From: Gammaproteobacteria bacterium
Lineage (GTDB): Bacteria; Pseudomonadota; Gammaproteobacteria; GCA-001735895
Assembly (NCBI GenBank): GCA_030066085.1
Contig: JASJCI010000013.1
Coordinates: 22,645 to 86,644, forward strand
Length of the DNA: 64,000 nucleotides
Direction of reading: 5' to 3'
Shown: positions 44,213 through 54,211 of the stretch, one piece after another
How the letters are laid out: each line of letters starts with the position of its first letter
How positions within the stretch are numbered: position 1 is the stretch's first letter
Made by a program: the position numbers and the translations under genes
Notes under the pieces: generated by a model
Databases searched by the model: none
What the model saw: the letters and a program-made list of their open reading frames with translations, nothing else
What the model was told of the DNA's origin: nothing

Positions 44213-45619
44213 TCAGCCATTTTGAGCGCCGATATAATCGATCGCGCGATCAATTCTGGCAAGGCTGCGCGGCTTGCCGAGCAACTCGACGGTCTGATCG
44301 ATCGGCGGCGAAAACGAGCCCCCGGTTAGCGCCACGCGCAACGGCTGCCCCACCTTGCCCATACCGACATCGAGTTCCTCGGTAATCGACGTGATGACCG
44401 CATGGATATCCTCCGTTTGCCAGCTGGAAAGTGCTTCGAATTCATCACGCAGACGCTGCAGGGGCTGCAGCGCATCGGTCCCGAGCGCTCTTTGCGCGGC
44501 TTTCGGGTCGTAGTCGGCAAAATCCTCGAAACAGTAGCGGATGCTGTCGGCGAGCTCGTTGATGGTTGCGCTGCGCTGACGATACAGGTCGACGATATTC
44601 GACAGGTCGAGTTCGGGATCGACATCGATACCCACGTTGTGCAGGCGCTCGCGCACCAGCGCGACGATTTCATCGAGTGGCGACGCGACGAGATAATGCT
44701 GGTTGATCCAGTTGAGCTTTTCGGTGTTGAATGACGCCGCCGACGAGTTCAGGGCCTCGAGCGAGAACAGCTCGACCATTTGCGCGCGGCTGAAAATCTC
44801 CTGGTCACCGTGCGACCAGCCCAGCCGCACCAGGTAATTGAGCATCGCGTCGGGCAGGTATCCCGCCTCACGGTACTGCATTACGCCGACCGCACCATGG
44901 CGCTTGGACAGGCGCTTGCCGTCGTCGCCGAGGATCATCGGCACGTGCGCGTAAACCGGCACCGGAGCGTCCAGCGCGTTGAGAATATTGATCTGGCGCG
45001 GGGTGTTGTTGACATGATCGTCGCCGCGAATGACGTGGGTAATAGCCATATCCATGTCGTCGACCACGACCGACAGGTTATAGGTCGGGCTGCCGTCGCT
45101 GCGCGCGATGACCAGGTCGTCCAGCTCGGAATTGGCCACGCTGATACGACCCTTGACGCAATCATCGAACTCGACGACACCCTCACGCGGATTACGGAAG
45201 CGCACCACCATCGGCGTTTTGCCGTCCGGACGCAGGCCGAGGTCGCGGCAGCAACCGTCATAACGCGGTTTTTGCTTCGCCGCCATCTGCTCCGCGCGCA
45301 GCGTGTCGAGACGCTCCTTGCTGCACTGGCAGTAGTAGGCATCTCCCTGCGCGAGCAGTTGCTCGATCACCTCGAGATAGCGGTCGAAGCGACGGGTCTG
45401 GTAAAACGGTCCTTCGTCACAATCGAGCCCGAGCCAGGCCATGCCATCCAGGATCGCCTGCACCGATTCCGGCGTCGAGCGCTCGAGGTCGGTATCCTCT
45501 ATCCGCAGCACGAACTTGCCGCCGGTCGCGCGACTGTAAAGCCAGCAGAACAGCGCGGTACGGGCACCGCCCACGTGCAGCACGCCGGTTGGACTCGGAG
45601 CGAATCGGGTTTTGATCAT
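44213..45619 (-). CDS. gltX: Glutamyl-tRNA synthetase
   Basis: 468 aa class I synthetase. The HIGH-type motif is [17 protein letters not shown] at the N-terminus and the KMSKS-type motif is [10 protein letters not shown] in the middle; zinc-type cysteines appear in CQCSKE and the CC pair near residue 125. Length is normal for the bacterial discriminating enzyme. A -10-like TAGAAT lies upstream at 45655-45650. It stands separately from the pgpA group by 104 bp. Confidence 0.98.
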   Translation of the reverse strand: MIKTRFAPSPTGVLHVGGARTALFCWLYSRATGGKFVLRIEDTDLERSTPESVQAILDGMAWLGLDCDEGPFYQTRRFDRYLEVIEQLLAQGDAYYCQCSKERLDTLRAEQMAAKQKPRYDGCCRDLGLRPDGKTPMVVRFRNPREGVVEFDDCVKGRISVANSELDDLVIARSDGSPTYNLSVVVDDMDMAITHVIRGDDHVNNTPRQINILNALDAPVPVYAHVPMILGDDGKRLSKRHGAVGVMQYREAGYLPDAMLNYLVRLGWSHGDQEIFSRAQMVELFSLEALNSSAASFNTEKLNWINQHYLVASPLDEIVALVRERLHNVGIDVDPELDLSNIVDLYRQRSATINELADSIRYCFEDFADYDPKAAQRALGTDALQPLQRLRDEFEALSSWQTEDIHAVITSITEELDVGMGKVGQPLRVALTGGSFSPPIDQTVELLGKPRSLARIDRAIDYIGAQNG

Positions 45620-45709
45620 CGACTATCCCGCTTGTCTGAAACGCGCGGTATTCTACCGAATAAAGCCGCTCGAAGCTGGTTATTTTATGCGCCGACGCGA
45701 GCCGCGAAC

Positions 45710-45723
45710 CCCGCCATGGCGGG
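45710..45723. repeat. 14-bp palindrome after the protease gene
   Basis: CCCGCCATGGCGGG is a perfect palindrome adjoining the stop codon of the retropepsin-like gene on the minus strand. No T-run follows, so a true terminator is doubtful; it may stabilise the 3' end. Confidence 0.4.
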
Positions 45724-46365
45724 TCAGTACTTTTTTCGTATCTGCAGTACCGAGCCAGCCTGTTCGAGGCGCGTATGCCTCAGAAACGAGTTGCCGAGCA
45801 ATACCTCGGAGGGCTGGTTACCGGCTATCACGGTTGCCTCGACGTCACGCACCAGGATGCCGCCGACGCTGACCGAATCCAGCCTGACCTGCCACACCGG
45901 CACGACCGCCGCCGCTGTCTGCGCCTGGCCAGGGGTACCGTCGCGGCGAAAATCGACGCCAAGGCTACGCGCCTTGTCGCCGCTGAGCGTGACCAGGGTT
46001 GCGCCGGTATCGACCAGGAAACGGGTGGATTGCCCGTTGATTTCGCCCTGCACGAAGTACATGCCCTGCTCGTCCGCGAATACCTGCGTACCGCTGCGAG
46101 CAGGCTTTTTGAAATTGCCGGCAATCGTCTGGTTGAGACCGAGTTCGACAGGCTCGCCGTCGATCACCACGACCGCGCCGCGGCCGGACGCGGACTGCAG
46201 CAGTACGCCGGCGAAGGTCTCGCCCTTGCCGACCACTTTTTGCCGGTCGCCGACCTGCAGCAGGGCCTTGTCGGCAAACAGCGCAAGCACCCTGACCTGC
46301 AGTTCACCTGCCGCAAGCGGCGAACCGAGCAGGCAAAAGGCGAGTAGCAAGACAAATCCACGCAT
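45724..46365 (-). CDS. Retropepsin-like aspartic protease (clan AA), exported
   Basis: 213 aa. A cleavable signal occupies residues 1-20. The catalytic motif FLVDTGATLVTLS (near residue 118) is followed by the hydrophobic LLGNSFLRH of retroviral-type proteases, matching the TIGR02281 group of bacterial clan AA proteases that act as homodimers. The N-terminal portion (residues 20-75) resembles a small SH3-like domain. It follows pgpA by 4 bp in the nusB-thiL-pgpA transcript. Substrate unknown. Confidence 0.85.
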   Translation of the reverse strand: MRGFVLLLAFCLLGSPLAAGELQVRVLALFADKALLQVGDRQKVVGKGETFAGVLLQSASGRGAVVVIDGEPVELGLNQTIAGNFKKPARSGTQVFADEQGMYFVQGEINGQSTRFLVDTGATLVTLSGDKARSLGVDFRRDGTPGQAQTAAAVVPVWQVRLDSVSVGGILVRDVEATVIAGNQPSEVLLGNSFLRHTRLEQAGSVLQIRKKY

Positions 46366-46369
46366 CGAT

Positions 46370-46849
46370 TTACACCAGGAACAGAATCAAATGCATGCAG
46401 GCCAGTGCATACAGGCCTGCCAGCACATCGTCGAACATGATGCCGAAGCCACCGCTCATGCGTTTATCCGCCAGCCTGACCGGCCAGGGTTTGACGATGT
46501 CGAACAACCTGAATAGCACAAATCCGCCGATTATCCACGGCCAGCTCGGCGGGATGGCAATCATCGTGATCCAGTAACCCACCAGCTCGTCCCAGACGAT
46601 AGCGGAATGATCGTGTACCCCGAGCGCCTCGCTGGTGTAGTGACAGAGATACACGCCGAGGGCAAACGCGGCGCCGACGACCGCCAGGTAGGTGTACCAG
46701 GGCAACTGCGCCAGCAGCAGGAAAAACGGGATCGCGACCAGGGTCCCGGCGGTACCGGGTGCGCGCGGTGCCAGCCCCGCACCGAAGCCCAGCGACAGCA
46801 GGTGGCGCGGATCGCGCAACATCGAGGGTTCGATTCTTACCGTCGTCAT
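46370..46849 (-). CDS. pgpA: Phosphatidylglycerophosphatase A
   Basis: 159 aa integral membrane enzyme that dephosphorylates phosphatidylglycerol phosphate in the inner membrane. Family blocks GFGAGLAPRAPGTAGTL, IVWDELVGYWIT and the late FDDVLAGLYA with its acidic pair are visible, with four hydrophobic segments. It stands after nusB and thiL, the usual gammaproteobacterial position. Confidence 0.95.
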   Translation of the reverse strand: MTTVRIEPSMLRDPRHLLSLGFGAGLAPRAPGTAGTLVAIPFFLLLAQLPWYTYLAVVGAAFALGVYLCHYTSEALGVHDHSAIVWDELVGYWITMIAIPPSWPWIIGGFVLFRLFDIVKPWPVRLADKRMSGGFGIMFDDVLAGLYALACMHLILFLV

Positions 46850-46888
46850 GTCGGCATCCCGCTATCGCGACACGGCATTTTCCCGGTT

Positions 46889-47845
46889 TCACGCAAAATG
46901 ATTGAACCCCCGCGCCGCTGACAGGTCGATCGCGCGGCCATTGTGCAGCAGGACATAACCTTCATCGGTAGTTTCGCCGACGATCGTCAGCGGACAGCTC
47001 GGGTTGGCGCGATTCCAGCCGGTCAGCGCCGGTTCGGCGTGCCGCGCCACGCAGCAGCAAATTTCGTAATCGTCACCGGCACCCAGCGCATGGTCGAACG
47101 CATCCTGTTCGCGAATCCACGGATCGACCGGCAGCCGCTCGCGTTGCAGGCGCGCACCGCAGCCGCTGGCTCGCAGCAGGTGGCCGAGATCTGCCTGCAG
47201 GCCATCGGACAGGTCGATCGCGGCACTGGCATGCTCGCGCAGGAAACCGCGCAGCTCGAGCCTCGGCTGCGGTCGATGCAGCGCGCGCAACGCGCGCGCG
47301 GCCAGTGCGGGCGGCAGCTCGATCTCGCCCCGCGAGTGCGCCAGGCCGATGCCGGCGCGGCCGATTTCGCCACTCACCACGATCAGCTCACCCGCTTGCG
47401 CACCGGCGCGGGTGACGTATGCGGCGGCGGGCACCAGTCCCCCGACCTGGATACTGATCGATAGCGGACCGCGGCAGGTATCGCCGCCGATCAACGCGAC
47501 GCGGAAGCGTTCGGCGGTCATTCGCAGGCTGTCGGCAAAGGCTTCGAGCCAGTCCGTATCAACCGCGGGCAGGGTCAGCGACAGCAGAAACCAGGCCGGC
47601 TCCGCGGCCATCGCCGCAAGATCGCTGAGATTGACCGCCAGCGCCTTGTAGGCGATATCGGCCGGATCGGCGTCGGCAGCGAAGTGTATACCGCTGACCA
47701 GCGTATCCAGGCTCAGTACCAGTTCCTGGCCGGCGGGAACCGACACTACCGCCGCGTCGTCGCCGGGCCCCAACGGCAGGTTGGCGGCGGGCAAACCGAT
47801 GCCGCCGAAGTAATGCTCGATCAGTTCGAATTCACCCCGCGCCAT
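46889..47845 (-). CDS. thiL: Thiamine-monophosphate kinase
   Basis: 318 aa from the ATG at 47845, which opens M-A-R-G-E-F-E-L-I; five further codons upstream are possible. The GPGDDAAVV motif, SLDTLVSGIHF and LIGGDTCRG blocks match ThiL, which phosphorylates thiamine monophosphate to the cofactor thiamine pyrophosphate. It overlaps the end of nusB by 14 bp. Confidence 0.97.
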   Translation of the reverse strand: MARGEFELIEHYFGGIGLPAANLPLGPGDDAAVVSVPAGQELVLSLDTLVSGIHFAADADPADIAYKALAVNLSDLAAMAAEPAWFLLSLTLPAVDTDWLEAFADSLRMTAERFRVALIGGDTCRGPLSISIQVGGLVPAAAYVTRAGAQAGELIVVSGEIGRAGIGLAHSRGEIELPPALAARALRALHRPQPRLELRGFLREHASAAIDLSDGLQADLGHLLRASGCGARLQRERLPVDPWIREQDAFDHALGAGDDYEICCCVARHAEPALTGWNRANPSCPLTIVGETTDEGYVLLHNGRAIDLSAARGFNHFA

Positions 47846-48299
47846 CGTCCCTGCCCTCATGGGCCGCGGTTTCCAGCGGTCGCAGCTTCCGGGCCAGGGG
47901 ATCTAGTACACCGTTGACGAACTTGTGGCCATCGTCGGCACCGTAGGACCTGGCCAGCTTGATCGCCTCGTTGATCACCGCGCGCCAGGGTATTTCGAGA
48001 TGCGCCATCAGTTCCCAGGTGGCGATGCGCAGGATGCTGGTCTCGATGGGATCGAGCTGGTCGCGCGGCCGGTCGGTGAAGGCCTGCCAGGCGGCATCGA
48101 TAGCGGTGAGGTTTTGCGGCACCTGGTAAAGCAGCTCGACAAAGTATTCCGGGTCGCCGCTCGCCACGCCCTGTTCCTCGATATACATATCGCGGATCCA
48201 GTCCAGTTCCTCGCCCGAAATCTGCCACTGGTAAAGCGCCTGCATGGCCTTGTCACGCGCATGCTTGCGTCCCTTGATATAACGCGCCTTGTCGTTCAC
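47832..48299 (-). CDS. nusB: Transcription antitermination factor NusB
   Basis: 155 aa all-alpha protein. The N-terminal RKHARDKAMQALYQWQISG and the C-terminal block WRAVINEAIKLARSYGADDGHKFVNGVLD are diagnostic. NusB binds boxA in rRNA leaders with NusE to allow antitermination. The gene follows ribH by 17 bp. Confidence 0.98.
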   Translation of the reverse strand: MNDKARYIKGRKHARDKAMQALYQWQISGEELDWIRDMYIEEQGVASGDPEYFVELLYQVPQNLTAIDAAWQAFTDRPRDQLDPIETSILRIATWELMAHLEIPWRAVINEAIKLARSYGADDGHKFVNGVLDPLARKLRPLETAAHEGRDDGAG

Positions 48300-48316
48300 G
48301 ACAACGGCAGTCTCCG

Positions 48317-48790
48317 TCAGTCGATCTTGCGCAACAGGCTGATCATTTCCATCGCGCTCATGGCGGCATCGGCCCCCTTGTTACCGGCCTTGGTGCCGGC
48401 GCGTTCGATCGCCTGCTCGATGGTATCGGTGGTCAGGATCGCGTTGATTACCGGCAGCGAATGGGCCAGCGCGAGCGACGACAGCGCCTTGGCGCTCTCG
48501 TTGGCAACGATGTCGAAATGCGGCGTGGAGCCGCGAATAACCGCGCCGAGCGCAATCACCGCATCGTGCTTGCCAGCCACCGCGTACTTCTGCACCACCA
48601 GCGGTATTTCGAGCGCGCCCGGTACGTGACTGACGGTGATGTCACCATCGGCAATACCGGCGCGCCGCAGCGTATCGAGTGCAGCCTGCAGCAGGCTGTC
48701 GACGATAAACCCGTTGAAACGACCGACGACGATTGCAACTTTTGCCTTGTCGACGACCAGGTCGCCATCGATCCGCTTGATCTCAGCCAT
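48317..48790 (-). CDS. ribH: 6,7-dimethyl-8-ribityllumazine synthase
   Basis: 157 aa. [44 protein letters not shown] and the [15 protein letters not shown]-terminus identify lumazine synthase, which condenses the RibB product with the RibD product before riboflavin synthase acts. Ten bp separate it from the end of the ribB gene. Confidence 0.98.
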   Translation of the reverse strand: MAEIKRIDGDLVVDKAKVAIVVGRFNGFIVDSLLQAALDTLRRAGIADGDITVSHVPGALEIPLVVQKYAVAGKHDAVIALGAVIRGSTPHFDIVANESAKALSSLALAHSLPVINAILTTDTIEQAIERAGTKAGNKGADAAMSAMEMISLLRKID

Positions 48791-48800
48791 AACCAGACTC

Positions 48801-49916
48801 CTAATCCGAATAATACTCGACGACCTCGAGGCCGAAACCCTTCAGACCGTGGAAAATCTTGGGCGCGCTCAGCAGGCTCATCTTGCGCACGCCGAGATTG
48901 GCCAGGATTTGCGCGCCGATACCGTAGGTACGCTGATCGTCACCGCGTTCCTCGTCCGTGTGTCCCTGGATCATCGACTCGATCCTCTGCACCATGTCGC
49001 GAGGTGTTTCTGCCTGGCGCAAGAACACGATCACGCCTTCCCCGGCCTTGTCGATGGTCTGCATGACGTCATGCAAAGGCCAGCCGCGACCTTCCGTACC
49101 CGCCAGTGAATCGGTCAGCGTATTCTGTACGTGCACGCGTACCGGGATCGGTTTTTCCGGATCGATAGTGCCCTTGACCAGCGCGAGGTGCAGTTCCTCG
49201 GCAATACTGTCCTCGAACGCGAACAGGCGAAAGTCCCCGAAATCAGTCGGAAAGCGCGTCTCGACGATACGCTCGACCGTGTGCTCGTTATCGATACGAT
49301 AGCGAATCAGGTCTTCGATAGTGCCAATCTTGAGATCGTGCCTGAGGGCAAATTTTTCCAGGTCCTTGCGCCGCGCCATGGTGCCGTCGTCGTTCAGGAT
49401 TTCGACGATTACCGCGGCCGGTTCGAAACCGGCGATGCGCGCGAGATCGCAGCCGGCCTCGGTATGCCCGGCGCGAAACAGCACGCCACCCTTGCGCGCC
49501 ATGACGGGAAAGATATGACCTGGCTGGACGATGCTCTCGGGCGTGGCATCGGCGCTGACCGCGGCCAGCACGGTAGTAGCGCGATCGGCAGCGGAAATAC
49601 CGGTAGTCACGCCCTCCGCGGCTTCGATCGAAACGGTGAAGTTGGTAGCCATTTTTTCGCGGTTGTCGCCGACCATCAGCGGCAGGCGCAACTGCTTGCA
49701 GCGCTGCTCGGTCAGGGTCAGGCAGATCAGGCCGCGGCCGTACTTGGCCATGAAGTTGATGTGTTCCGGCGTTACCGCCTCGGCGGCCATGATGATGTCG
49801 CCCTCGTTCTCGCGATCTTCGTCATCCATCAGCACGACCATCTTGCCGGCCCTGATGTCGTCGATGATATCCTGCGTCGAGTTGAGCTTCATGTCGAAAT
49901 CAACTGGTTTATTCAT
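48801..49916 (-). CDS. ribB: 3,4-dihydroxy-2-butanone-4-phosphate synthase with degenerate GTP cyclohydrolase II domain
   Basis: 371 aa. The N-terminal domain (to about residue 205) has the DHBP synthase motifs [11 protein letters not shown] and HTEAGCDLA, so it should be active. The C-terminal RibA-like domain keeps YGIGAQIL but the stretch where GTP cyclohydrolase II has three zinc-binding Cys reads [20 protein letters not shown], with none of them, and the catalytic RQEGRGIGL loop is RQAETPRDM. This domain is probably inactive, like the hybrid RibBX proteins described in other gammaproteobacteria. A separate ribA is expected elsewhere. It overlaps ribE by 8 bp. Confidence 0.92.
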   Translation of the reverse strand: MNKPVDFDMKLNSTQDIIDDIRAGKMVVLMDDEDRENEGDIIMAAEAVTPEHINFMAKYGRGLICLTLTEQRCKQLRLPLMVGDNREKMATNFTVSIEAAEGVTTGISAADRATTVLAAVSADATPESIVQPGHIFPVMARKGGVLFRAGHTEAGCDLARIAGFEPAAVIVEILNDDGTMARRKDLEKFALRHDLKIGTIEDLIRYRIDNEHTVERIVETRFPTDFGDFRLFAFEDSIAEELHLALVKGTIDPEKPIPVRVHVQNTLTDSLAGTEGRGWPLHDVMQTIDKAGEGVIVFLRQAETPRDMVQRIESMIQGHTDEERGDDQRTYGIGAQILANLGVRKMSLLSAPKIFHGLKGFGLEVVEYYSD

Positions 49917-50571
49917 GGTCGATGAATCCCGAGTTTATCAGTGTTTGCAGCATTTGCCGGTTGTCGTGCGCGCTTTCGTGCCGGCCGGTGATCAGGCGCT
50001 CGAGGTAGCGAGCGATGATATCGACCTCGAGATTGACTCGCGTGCCCTCGCGGTAGTGGCCGAAAATCGTCTTCTGCTGCGTATGCGGCACTATATTAAC
50101 ATCAAAGCGATTCGCTTCGATCGCATTGACCGTCAGGCTGGTTCCGTCGAGCGTGACCGACCCCTTGACCGCGATGTAATGCTGCAACGACGGATCCACC
50201 TCGAAAAGATACCGCCAGGAACGCGCATCTTCCTGCATTTCGACCAGGGTCGCGAGTCCGTCGACGTGCCCGCTGACCAGGTGCCCGCCAAGCGCGGTAT
50301 CGAGCGTCAGCGCGGTTTCGAGATTGACCGGACTGCCCTGGCCGAGCTGACCCAGGCTGGTCTTGTCCAGCGTTTCCAGCGAGACATCGGCAGCAAAAGC
50401 ATGCGTTTCCAGTTCCACCGCGGTCAGGCAGGCACCGTTAACCGCGATACTGTCGCCGAGCGACCGTCCCGACAGGTCGAGATCCGCGGTATCGATTACG
50501 AGGCGCATGTCGCCACCGCGTGCTTCTACCCGGCGAACGCTGCCGACGGCCTGAACGATTCCGGTAAACAT
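49909..50571 (-). CDS. ribE: Riboflavin synthase, alpha subunit
   Basis: 220 aa with two similar lumazine-binding halves. It opens [12 protein letters not shown]; the first half has VNGACLTAV and the second has LDGTSLTVN, the paired lumazine-binding sites. It dismutates two ribityllumazine molecules to riboflavin. The ATG shares one base with the stop of the Ntn hydrolase gene (TGATG), so the two are translationally coupled. Confidence 0.97.
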   Translation of the reverse strand: MFTGIVQAVGSVRRVEARGGDMRLVIDTADLDLSGRSLGDSIAVNGACLTAVELETHAFAADVSLETLDKTSLGQLGQGSPVNLETALTLDTALGGHLVSGHVDGLATLVEMQEDARSWRYLFEVDPSLQHYIAVKGSVTLDGTSLTVNAIEANRFDVNIVPHTQQKTIFGHYREGTRVNLEVDIIARYLERLITGRHESAHDNRQMLQTLINSGFIDHE

Positions 50572-51143
50572 CAGTCGACCTCCAGGGTATAAATGCTAAG
50601 CGGCAACGCGCTGGCGTTATCGAAGGCGGCCCCGGCTTCGATCCCGGCACGGGCGATCGCCTCGGCGTCGTCGTAAACCTCCCAGGCGACGCGCATCGCG
50701 CCAAGCGCAAAATCGCTGCCCGATCCAACCGCCCAGAAACGGCTGTACTGGTCAACCTCGCGCAACGCGTACAGGCCGTAGATACCGCTGCGATTCATGA
50801 TCAGGGCGTCGACCCGCGAGGACTCGTAGGCGTCGTCGTCCTCGTCCTTGCTGTTGAGGAAATACTCGTCCTTGAGGATCGGATGCAGCTGGCGCATGGA
50901 TTCGAAAATCTGCATGCGCCCGCCGAAATCGAACTTGTCGGCATGGCGCTCGACCAGGTTCGATACCACCAGGTGATGTGCCGCGCTGCCGACGATACCG
51001 ATATGGTTGTCGTCACCGAAGCGAATGATTTTTTCCGCGTCGGTCACGTATTCCGCGGCCTGCCAGGTATCGCCGAAACTGGTCAGGCTGTCCGCGGCGA
51101 TGCAGGCGCGCCCGTTTTTCAACACGGCTACGATGGTCGACAT
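50571..51143 (-). CDS. HslV-like Ntn hydrolase (proteasome-fold) with N-terminal serine
   Basis: 190 aa. The opening [18 protein letters not shown] aligns with HslV MTTIVSV...IAGD: after Met removal, Ser1, Asp17 and a Lys at position 37 (EKIIRF, matching HslV KKVRRL after a 4-residue insertion) form the expected Ntn catalytic set. Ser replaces the usual Thr1. The later [11 protein letters not shown] corresponds to the HslV GSGGPYAQAA loop. It is not classical HslV (no hslU nearby) and does not look like Anbu. It lies between ribD and ribE, coupled to ribE by TGATG. Substrate or regulator unknown. Confidence 0.82.
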   Translation of the reverse strand: MSTIVAVLKNGRACIAADSLTSFGDTWQAAEYVTDAEKIIRFGDDNHIGIVGSAAHHLVVSNLVERHADKFDFGGRMQIFESMRQLHPILKDEYFLNSKDEDDDAYESSRVDALIMNRSGIYGLYALREVDQYSRFWAVGSGSDFALGAMRVAWEVYDDAEAIARAGIEAGAAFDNASALPLSIYTLEVD

Positions 51144-51146
51144 GCT

Positions 51147-52256
51147 CTAGTTCTCCAGGGCCAGGGTCAGGCGCAGGTCGTCACCAACCTGGCGCTGCTC
51201 GCGCAGGCGCGTGTCGATACGCTGCTCCATCGCGGTCAGTTCACCGAGATCGAAACTGCCGCGCGCGGCATCACCCAGCAGGTGCGGCGCGAGGTACAGG
51301 ATCAGCTCGTCCGCGAGGCCCGCGGCAACCAGGGCGCCGGCCAGTCCCGCACCGCATTCGCAGTGAACCTCGCTGATTTCGCGACCGGCGAGATCGCGCA
51401 GCATCGCCGGCAGGCAAACCCGGCCGTCCTCGCCGGCCTCGACCGCGATGACCCGGGCACCGCGCTGCTCGAGGCGGCTGCGGGCAGCGCTATCGGTCGA
51501 AGTCGTGTATACCCAGACTTCGCCACCCGTGGCAAACAGCTTTTGCGTACCGTCGAGACGCAAGCGCGAATCGACGATCACCCGCGGGGGCTGGCGCACG
51601 CCGCGCTCCTGGCCGAGTTGCTGCGCGTCGAGGCGTACGTCGAGTGACGGATCGTCGGCCAGCACCGTGCTGGCGCTGCTCAGAATCGCGCTCGCACGGG
51701 CTCGCAGGAACTGCACGTCGCGGCGCGCGGGCGCGCCCGTTATCCAGCGACTGGCGCCGTTGCGCAGCGCGGTTTTGCCGTCCAGCGAGCTGGCCATCTT
51801 GACGCTCAGGTGCGGCAGGCCGTGCAGCATGCGCTTGACGAATCCCGGGTTAAGTGCCCGCGCCTCGGCTTCGAGTATGCCGCTGTCGACGACAACGCCC
51901 GCCGCGCGCAGCTGATCCAGCCCGCGACCGGCTACCAGCGGATTGGGATCGGTCATCGCAACGACGACCCGCGCGGGGCGGCAGGCCAGTACCGCGTCGA
52001 CACAGGGAGGTGTCCGGCCATGATGCGAACAGGGTTCCATGGTGACGTAGAAATCGGCGCCGCGAGGTATCTCGGCTGCCGCGATCGCGTTGACCTCGGC
52101 ATGCGGGCCACCGGTATACTCGTGCCAGCCGGTAGCCACGCGGCGGTCGTCTTTCACGATCACGCAGCCTACCCGCGGATTGGGCTGGGTACTATAAAGC
52201 CCCCTGCGCGCGGCGCGCAGTGCTTCCGCCATCCAGGCCTCCGGGGGAGTGCCCAT
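51147..52256 (-). CDS. ribD: Bifunctional diaminohydroxyphosphoribosylaminopyrimidine deaminase / reductase
   Basis: 369 aa. The N-terminal deaminase domain has the zinc motif HAEVNAI and EPCSHHGRTPPC; the C-terminal reductase domain (from about residue 150) has VKMASSLDGKTA and HCECGAGLAGALV. It carries out the second and third steps of riboflavin synthesis. The ATG shares one base with the nrdR stop. The Ntn hydrolase gene follows 3 bp after its stop. Confidence 0.97.
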   Translation of the reverse strand: MGTPPEAWMAEALRAARRGLYSTQPNPRVGCVIVKDDRRVATGWHEYTGGPHAEVNAIAAAEIPRGADFYVTMEPCSHHGRTPPCVDAVLACRPARVVVAMTDPNPLVAGRGLDQLRAAGVVVDSGILEAEARALNPGFVKRMLHGLPHLSVKMASSLDGKTALRNGASRWITGAPARRDVQFLRARASAILSSASTVLADDPSLDVRLDAQQLGQERGVRQPPRVIVDSRLRLDGTQKLFATGGEVWVYTTSTDSAARSRLEQRGARVIAVEAGEDGRVCLPAMLRDLAGREISEVHCECGAGLAGALVAAGLADELILYLAPHLLGDAARGSFDLGELTAMEQRIDTRLREQRQVGDDLRLTLALEN

Positions 52257-52759
52257 CAGCTTTCCTCATCGATGAGCGGCACCTGCCTCTGATGCATTTC
52301 CGGCGTCGGCTCCGAGGCCAGCCGATGAATGATTTCCTCGAAAGCCTGGATGTCCTCGAAGCTGAGGTAGACCGACGCGAAGCGGATGTAGGCGACCTGG
52401 TCCACGCGCTGCAGCTCGTGCATAACCATTTCACCGATTTCGCGCGACGAGACCTCGCGCGCGTCCAGTCCCGCCAGCTGGCGCTTGATGTGGTTGACCG
52501 CGTCCTCGATACGCTCGGCCGAAACCGGCCGCTTCTCCAGCGCTCGCATCATGCCGCTGCGCAGGCGCAGCTCGTCGAAGGCATCCCGGCTGCCGTCGCT
52601 CTTGATCACCATCGGCATGTTCAGCATCGGCGATTCGTAAGTCGTGAACCGCGCTCCACATGACACGCACTCCCTTCTGCGGCGCACCTGGGCCGATTCC
52701 GACGCCAGCCGCGAATCGACTACGCGAGTGTCCGGCGTACCGCAGAAGGGACACTTCAT
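52256..52759 (-). CDS. nrdR: Transcriptional repressor NrdR
   Basis: 167 aa. A zinc ribbon CPFCG...CVSCGARFTT at the N-terminus is followed by an ATP-cone (residues about 49-139). It represses ribonucleotide reductase genes when dATP is bound. The length is slightly longer than usual because of a C-terminal tail. It stands between glyA and ribD, a common gammaproteobacterial order, and overlaps ribD by one base. Confidence 0.97.
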   Translation of the reverse strand: MKCPFCGTPDTRVVDSRLASESAQVRRRRECVSCGARFTTYESPMLNMPMVIKSDGSRDAFDELRLRSGMMRALEKRPVSAERIEDAVNHIKRQLAGLDAREVSSREIGEMVMHELQRVDQVAYIRFASVYLSFEDIQAFEEIIHRLASEPTPEMHQRQVPLIDEES

Positions 52760-52768
52760 GTGACTGGA

Positions 52769-54028
52769 TCAGGCCTCGCGGTAGACCGGCAGACGCTTGC
52801 AGATCAGGCCGACCTTTTCGCGGACGTTGGCGAGGACTTCCTCGTTACCCATGTCGTCCAGAATGTCGGCCATCCAGTTGGCAAGATCACGCGAATCCTG
52901 CTCGTTGAAGCCGCGGGTGGTAATCGCCGGCGAACCGATGCGCAGACCCGAGGTTACGAACGGTGACTGCGGATCGTTCGGCACCGAGTTCTTGTTGACC
53001 GTGATATGGGCCTTGCTCATGGCCGCGTCCGCGTCCTTGCCGGTAATACCCTTGCTGATCAGCGACAGCAGGAACAGGTGGTTATCGGTGCCGCCCGAGA
53101 CCACGTCGTAACCGCGCTTGATGAATTCCTCGGCCATCGCGTTGGCGTTAACCAGGACCTGCTTCTGGTACTCGACGAATTCGTCGCTCATGACTTCCTT
53201 GAACGCAACCGCCTTGGCCGCGATCACGTGCATCAGCGGGCCGCCCTGGGTGCCCGGAAAAACCATCGAGTTGAGTTTCTTGGTGATCTCGTCGTTGGCC
53301 CTGGCAACGATGATGCCGCCGCGCGGTCCGCGCAGGGTCTTGTGCGTGGTACTGGTGCAAACGTCGGCATAGGGTACCGGGCTCGGGTATACGCCCGCCG
53401 CCACCAGGCCGGAAACGTGCGCCATGTCGACGAACAGGTAGGCGCCGACACTGTCGGCAATATCGCGAAAACGTTTCCAGTCCATGACGCGCGAGTACGC
53501 GGAAAAACCGGCCACGATCATTTTCGGCTTGTGCTCCTGCGCGAGCCGCTCGACTTCCTCGTAGTCGATCTCGCCGGTTTCGGCGTTCAGGCCGTACTGC
53601 ACCGCGTTGAACAGCTTGCCGGAGAAATTGACCTTGGCACCGTGCGTCAGGTGGCCGCCATCCGCCAGGCTCATGCCGAGAATGGTATCGCCGGCATTCA
53701 GCAGCGCGAAATAGACCGCGGCATTGGCCGACGAACCGGAGTGCGGCTGCACGTTGGCATAATCCGCGTCGTAGATCTGCTTGATGCGCTCGATCGCGAG
53801 CGCCTCGGCCACGTCGACGTTTTCACAACCGCCGTAGTAGCGCTTGGCCGGGTAACCCTCGGCGTACTTGTTGGTCAACACGGAACCCTGCGCCATCATC
53901 ACCCGCGGGCTGGTGTAATTCTCGGAGGCGATCAGCTCGATATGGTCCTCCTGGCGCTGCTCCTCGGCCACCATCGACGCCCACAGCTCGGGATCGAAAT
54001 CGGCAATATTCATGGTTTTGGAAAACAT
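52769..54028 (-). CDS. glyA: Serine hydroxymethyltransferase
   Basis: 419 aa PLP enzyme that makes glycine and methylene-tetrahydrofolate from serine. The Lys of the internal aldimine is in the [17 protein letters not shown] block (STTHKTLRG), and the N-terminal DPELW and YYGGCENVD motifs are typical. An ATG at 54028 is used; another in-frame ATG lies five codons later (M-N-I-A-D). GAGGA precedes the start. nrdR follows within 10 bp. Confidence 0.98.
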   Translation of the reverse strand: MFSKTMNIADFDPELWASMVAEEQRQEDHIELIASENYTSPRVMMAQGSVLTNKYAEGYPAKRYYGGCENVDVAEALAIERIKQIYDADYANVQPHSGSSANAAVYFALLNAGDTILGMSLADGGHLTHGAKVNFSGKLFNAVQYGLNAETGEIDYEEVERLAQEHKPKMIVAGFSAYSRVMDWKRFRDIADSVGAYLFVDMAHVSGLVAAGVYPSPVPYADVCTSTTHKTLRGPRGGIIVARANDEITKKLNSMVFPGTQGGPLMHVIAAKAVAFKEVMSDEFVEYQKQVLVNANAMAEEFIKRGYDVVSGGTDNHLFLLSLISKGITGKDADAAMSKAHITVNKNSVPNDPQSPFVTSGLRIGSPAITTRGFNEQDSRDLANWMADILDDMGNEEVLANVREKVGLICKRLPVYREA

Positions 54029-54147
54029 CTTGTTATCCTCGCGGCAAAAAAGAACGTGATAGTACCAAATATGGCCGAAGAATCACGGAAAAAGGCGACA
54101 GATTAGGGCGTCGAAACGGCATCCGCGGGGCGCGCGGGCGATTCTGG

Positions 54148-54177
54148 TTGATTTCGAGCCCGGTCTTCCCATATTGT
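54148..54177 (+). promoter_or_regulatory. Candidate sigma-70 promoter of the Fe-S carrier gene
   Basis: TTGATT (54148-54153), 18 bp spacing and TATTGT (54172-54177) precede the ATG at 54212, placing the transcription start near 54184. The region also separates this gene from the divergent glyA. Confidence 0.5.
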
Positions 54178-54211
54178 ACTGACTTCTAACCGTAAACCAC
54201 CGGAAAAACCC

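Noticed and set aside
44780..46516. 578-codon plus-strand frame
   Set aside because: Spans gltX and the protease gene on the opposite strand; no coherent protein.
52240..52300. FMN riboswitch before ribD
   Set aside because: nrdR overlaps ribD by one base, so there is no leader, and no RFN-element motifs were seen upstream of other rib genes.
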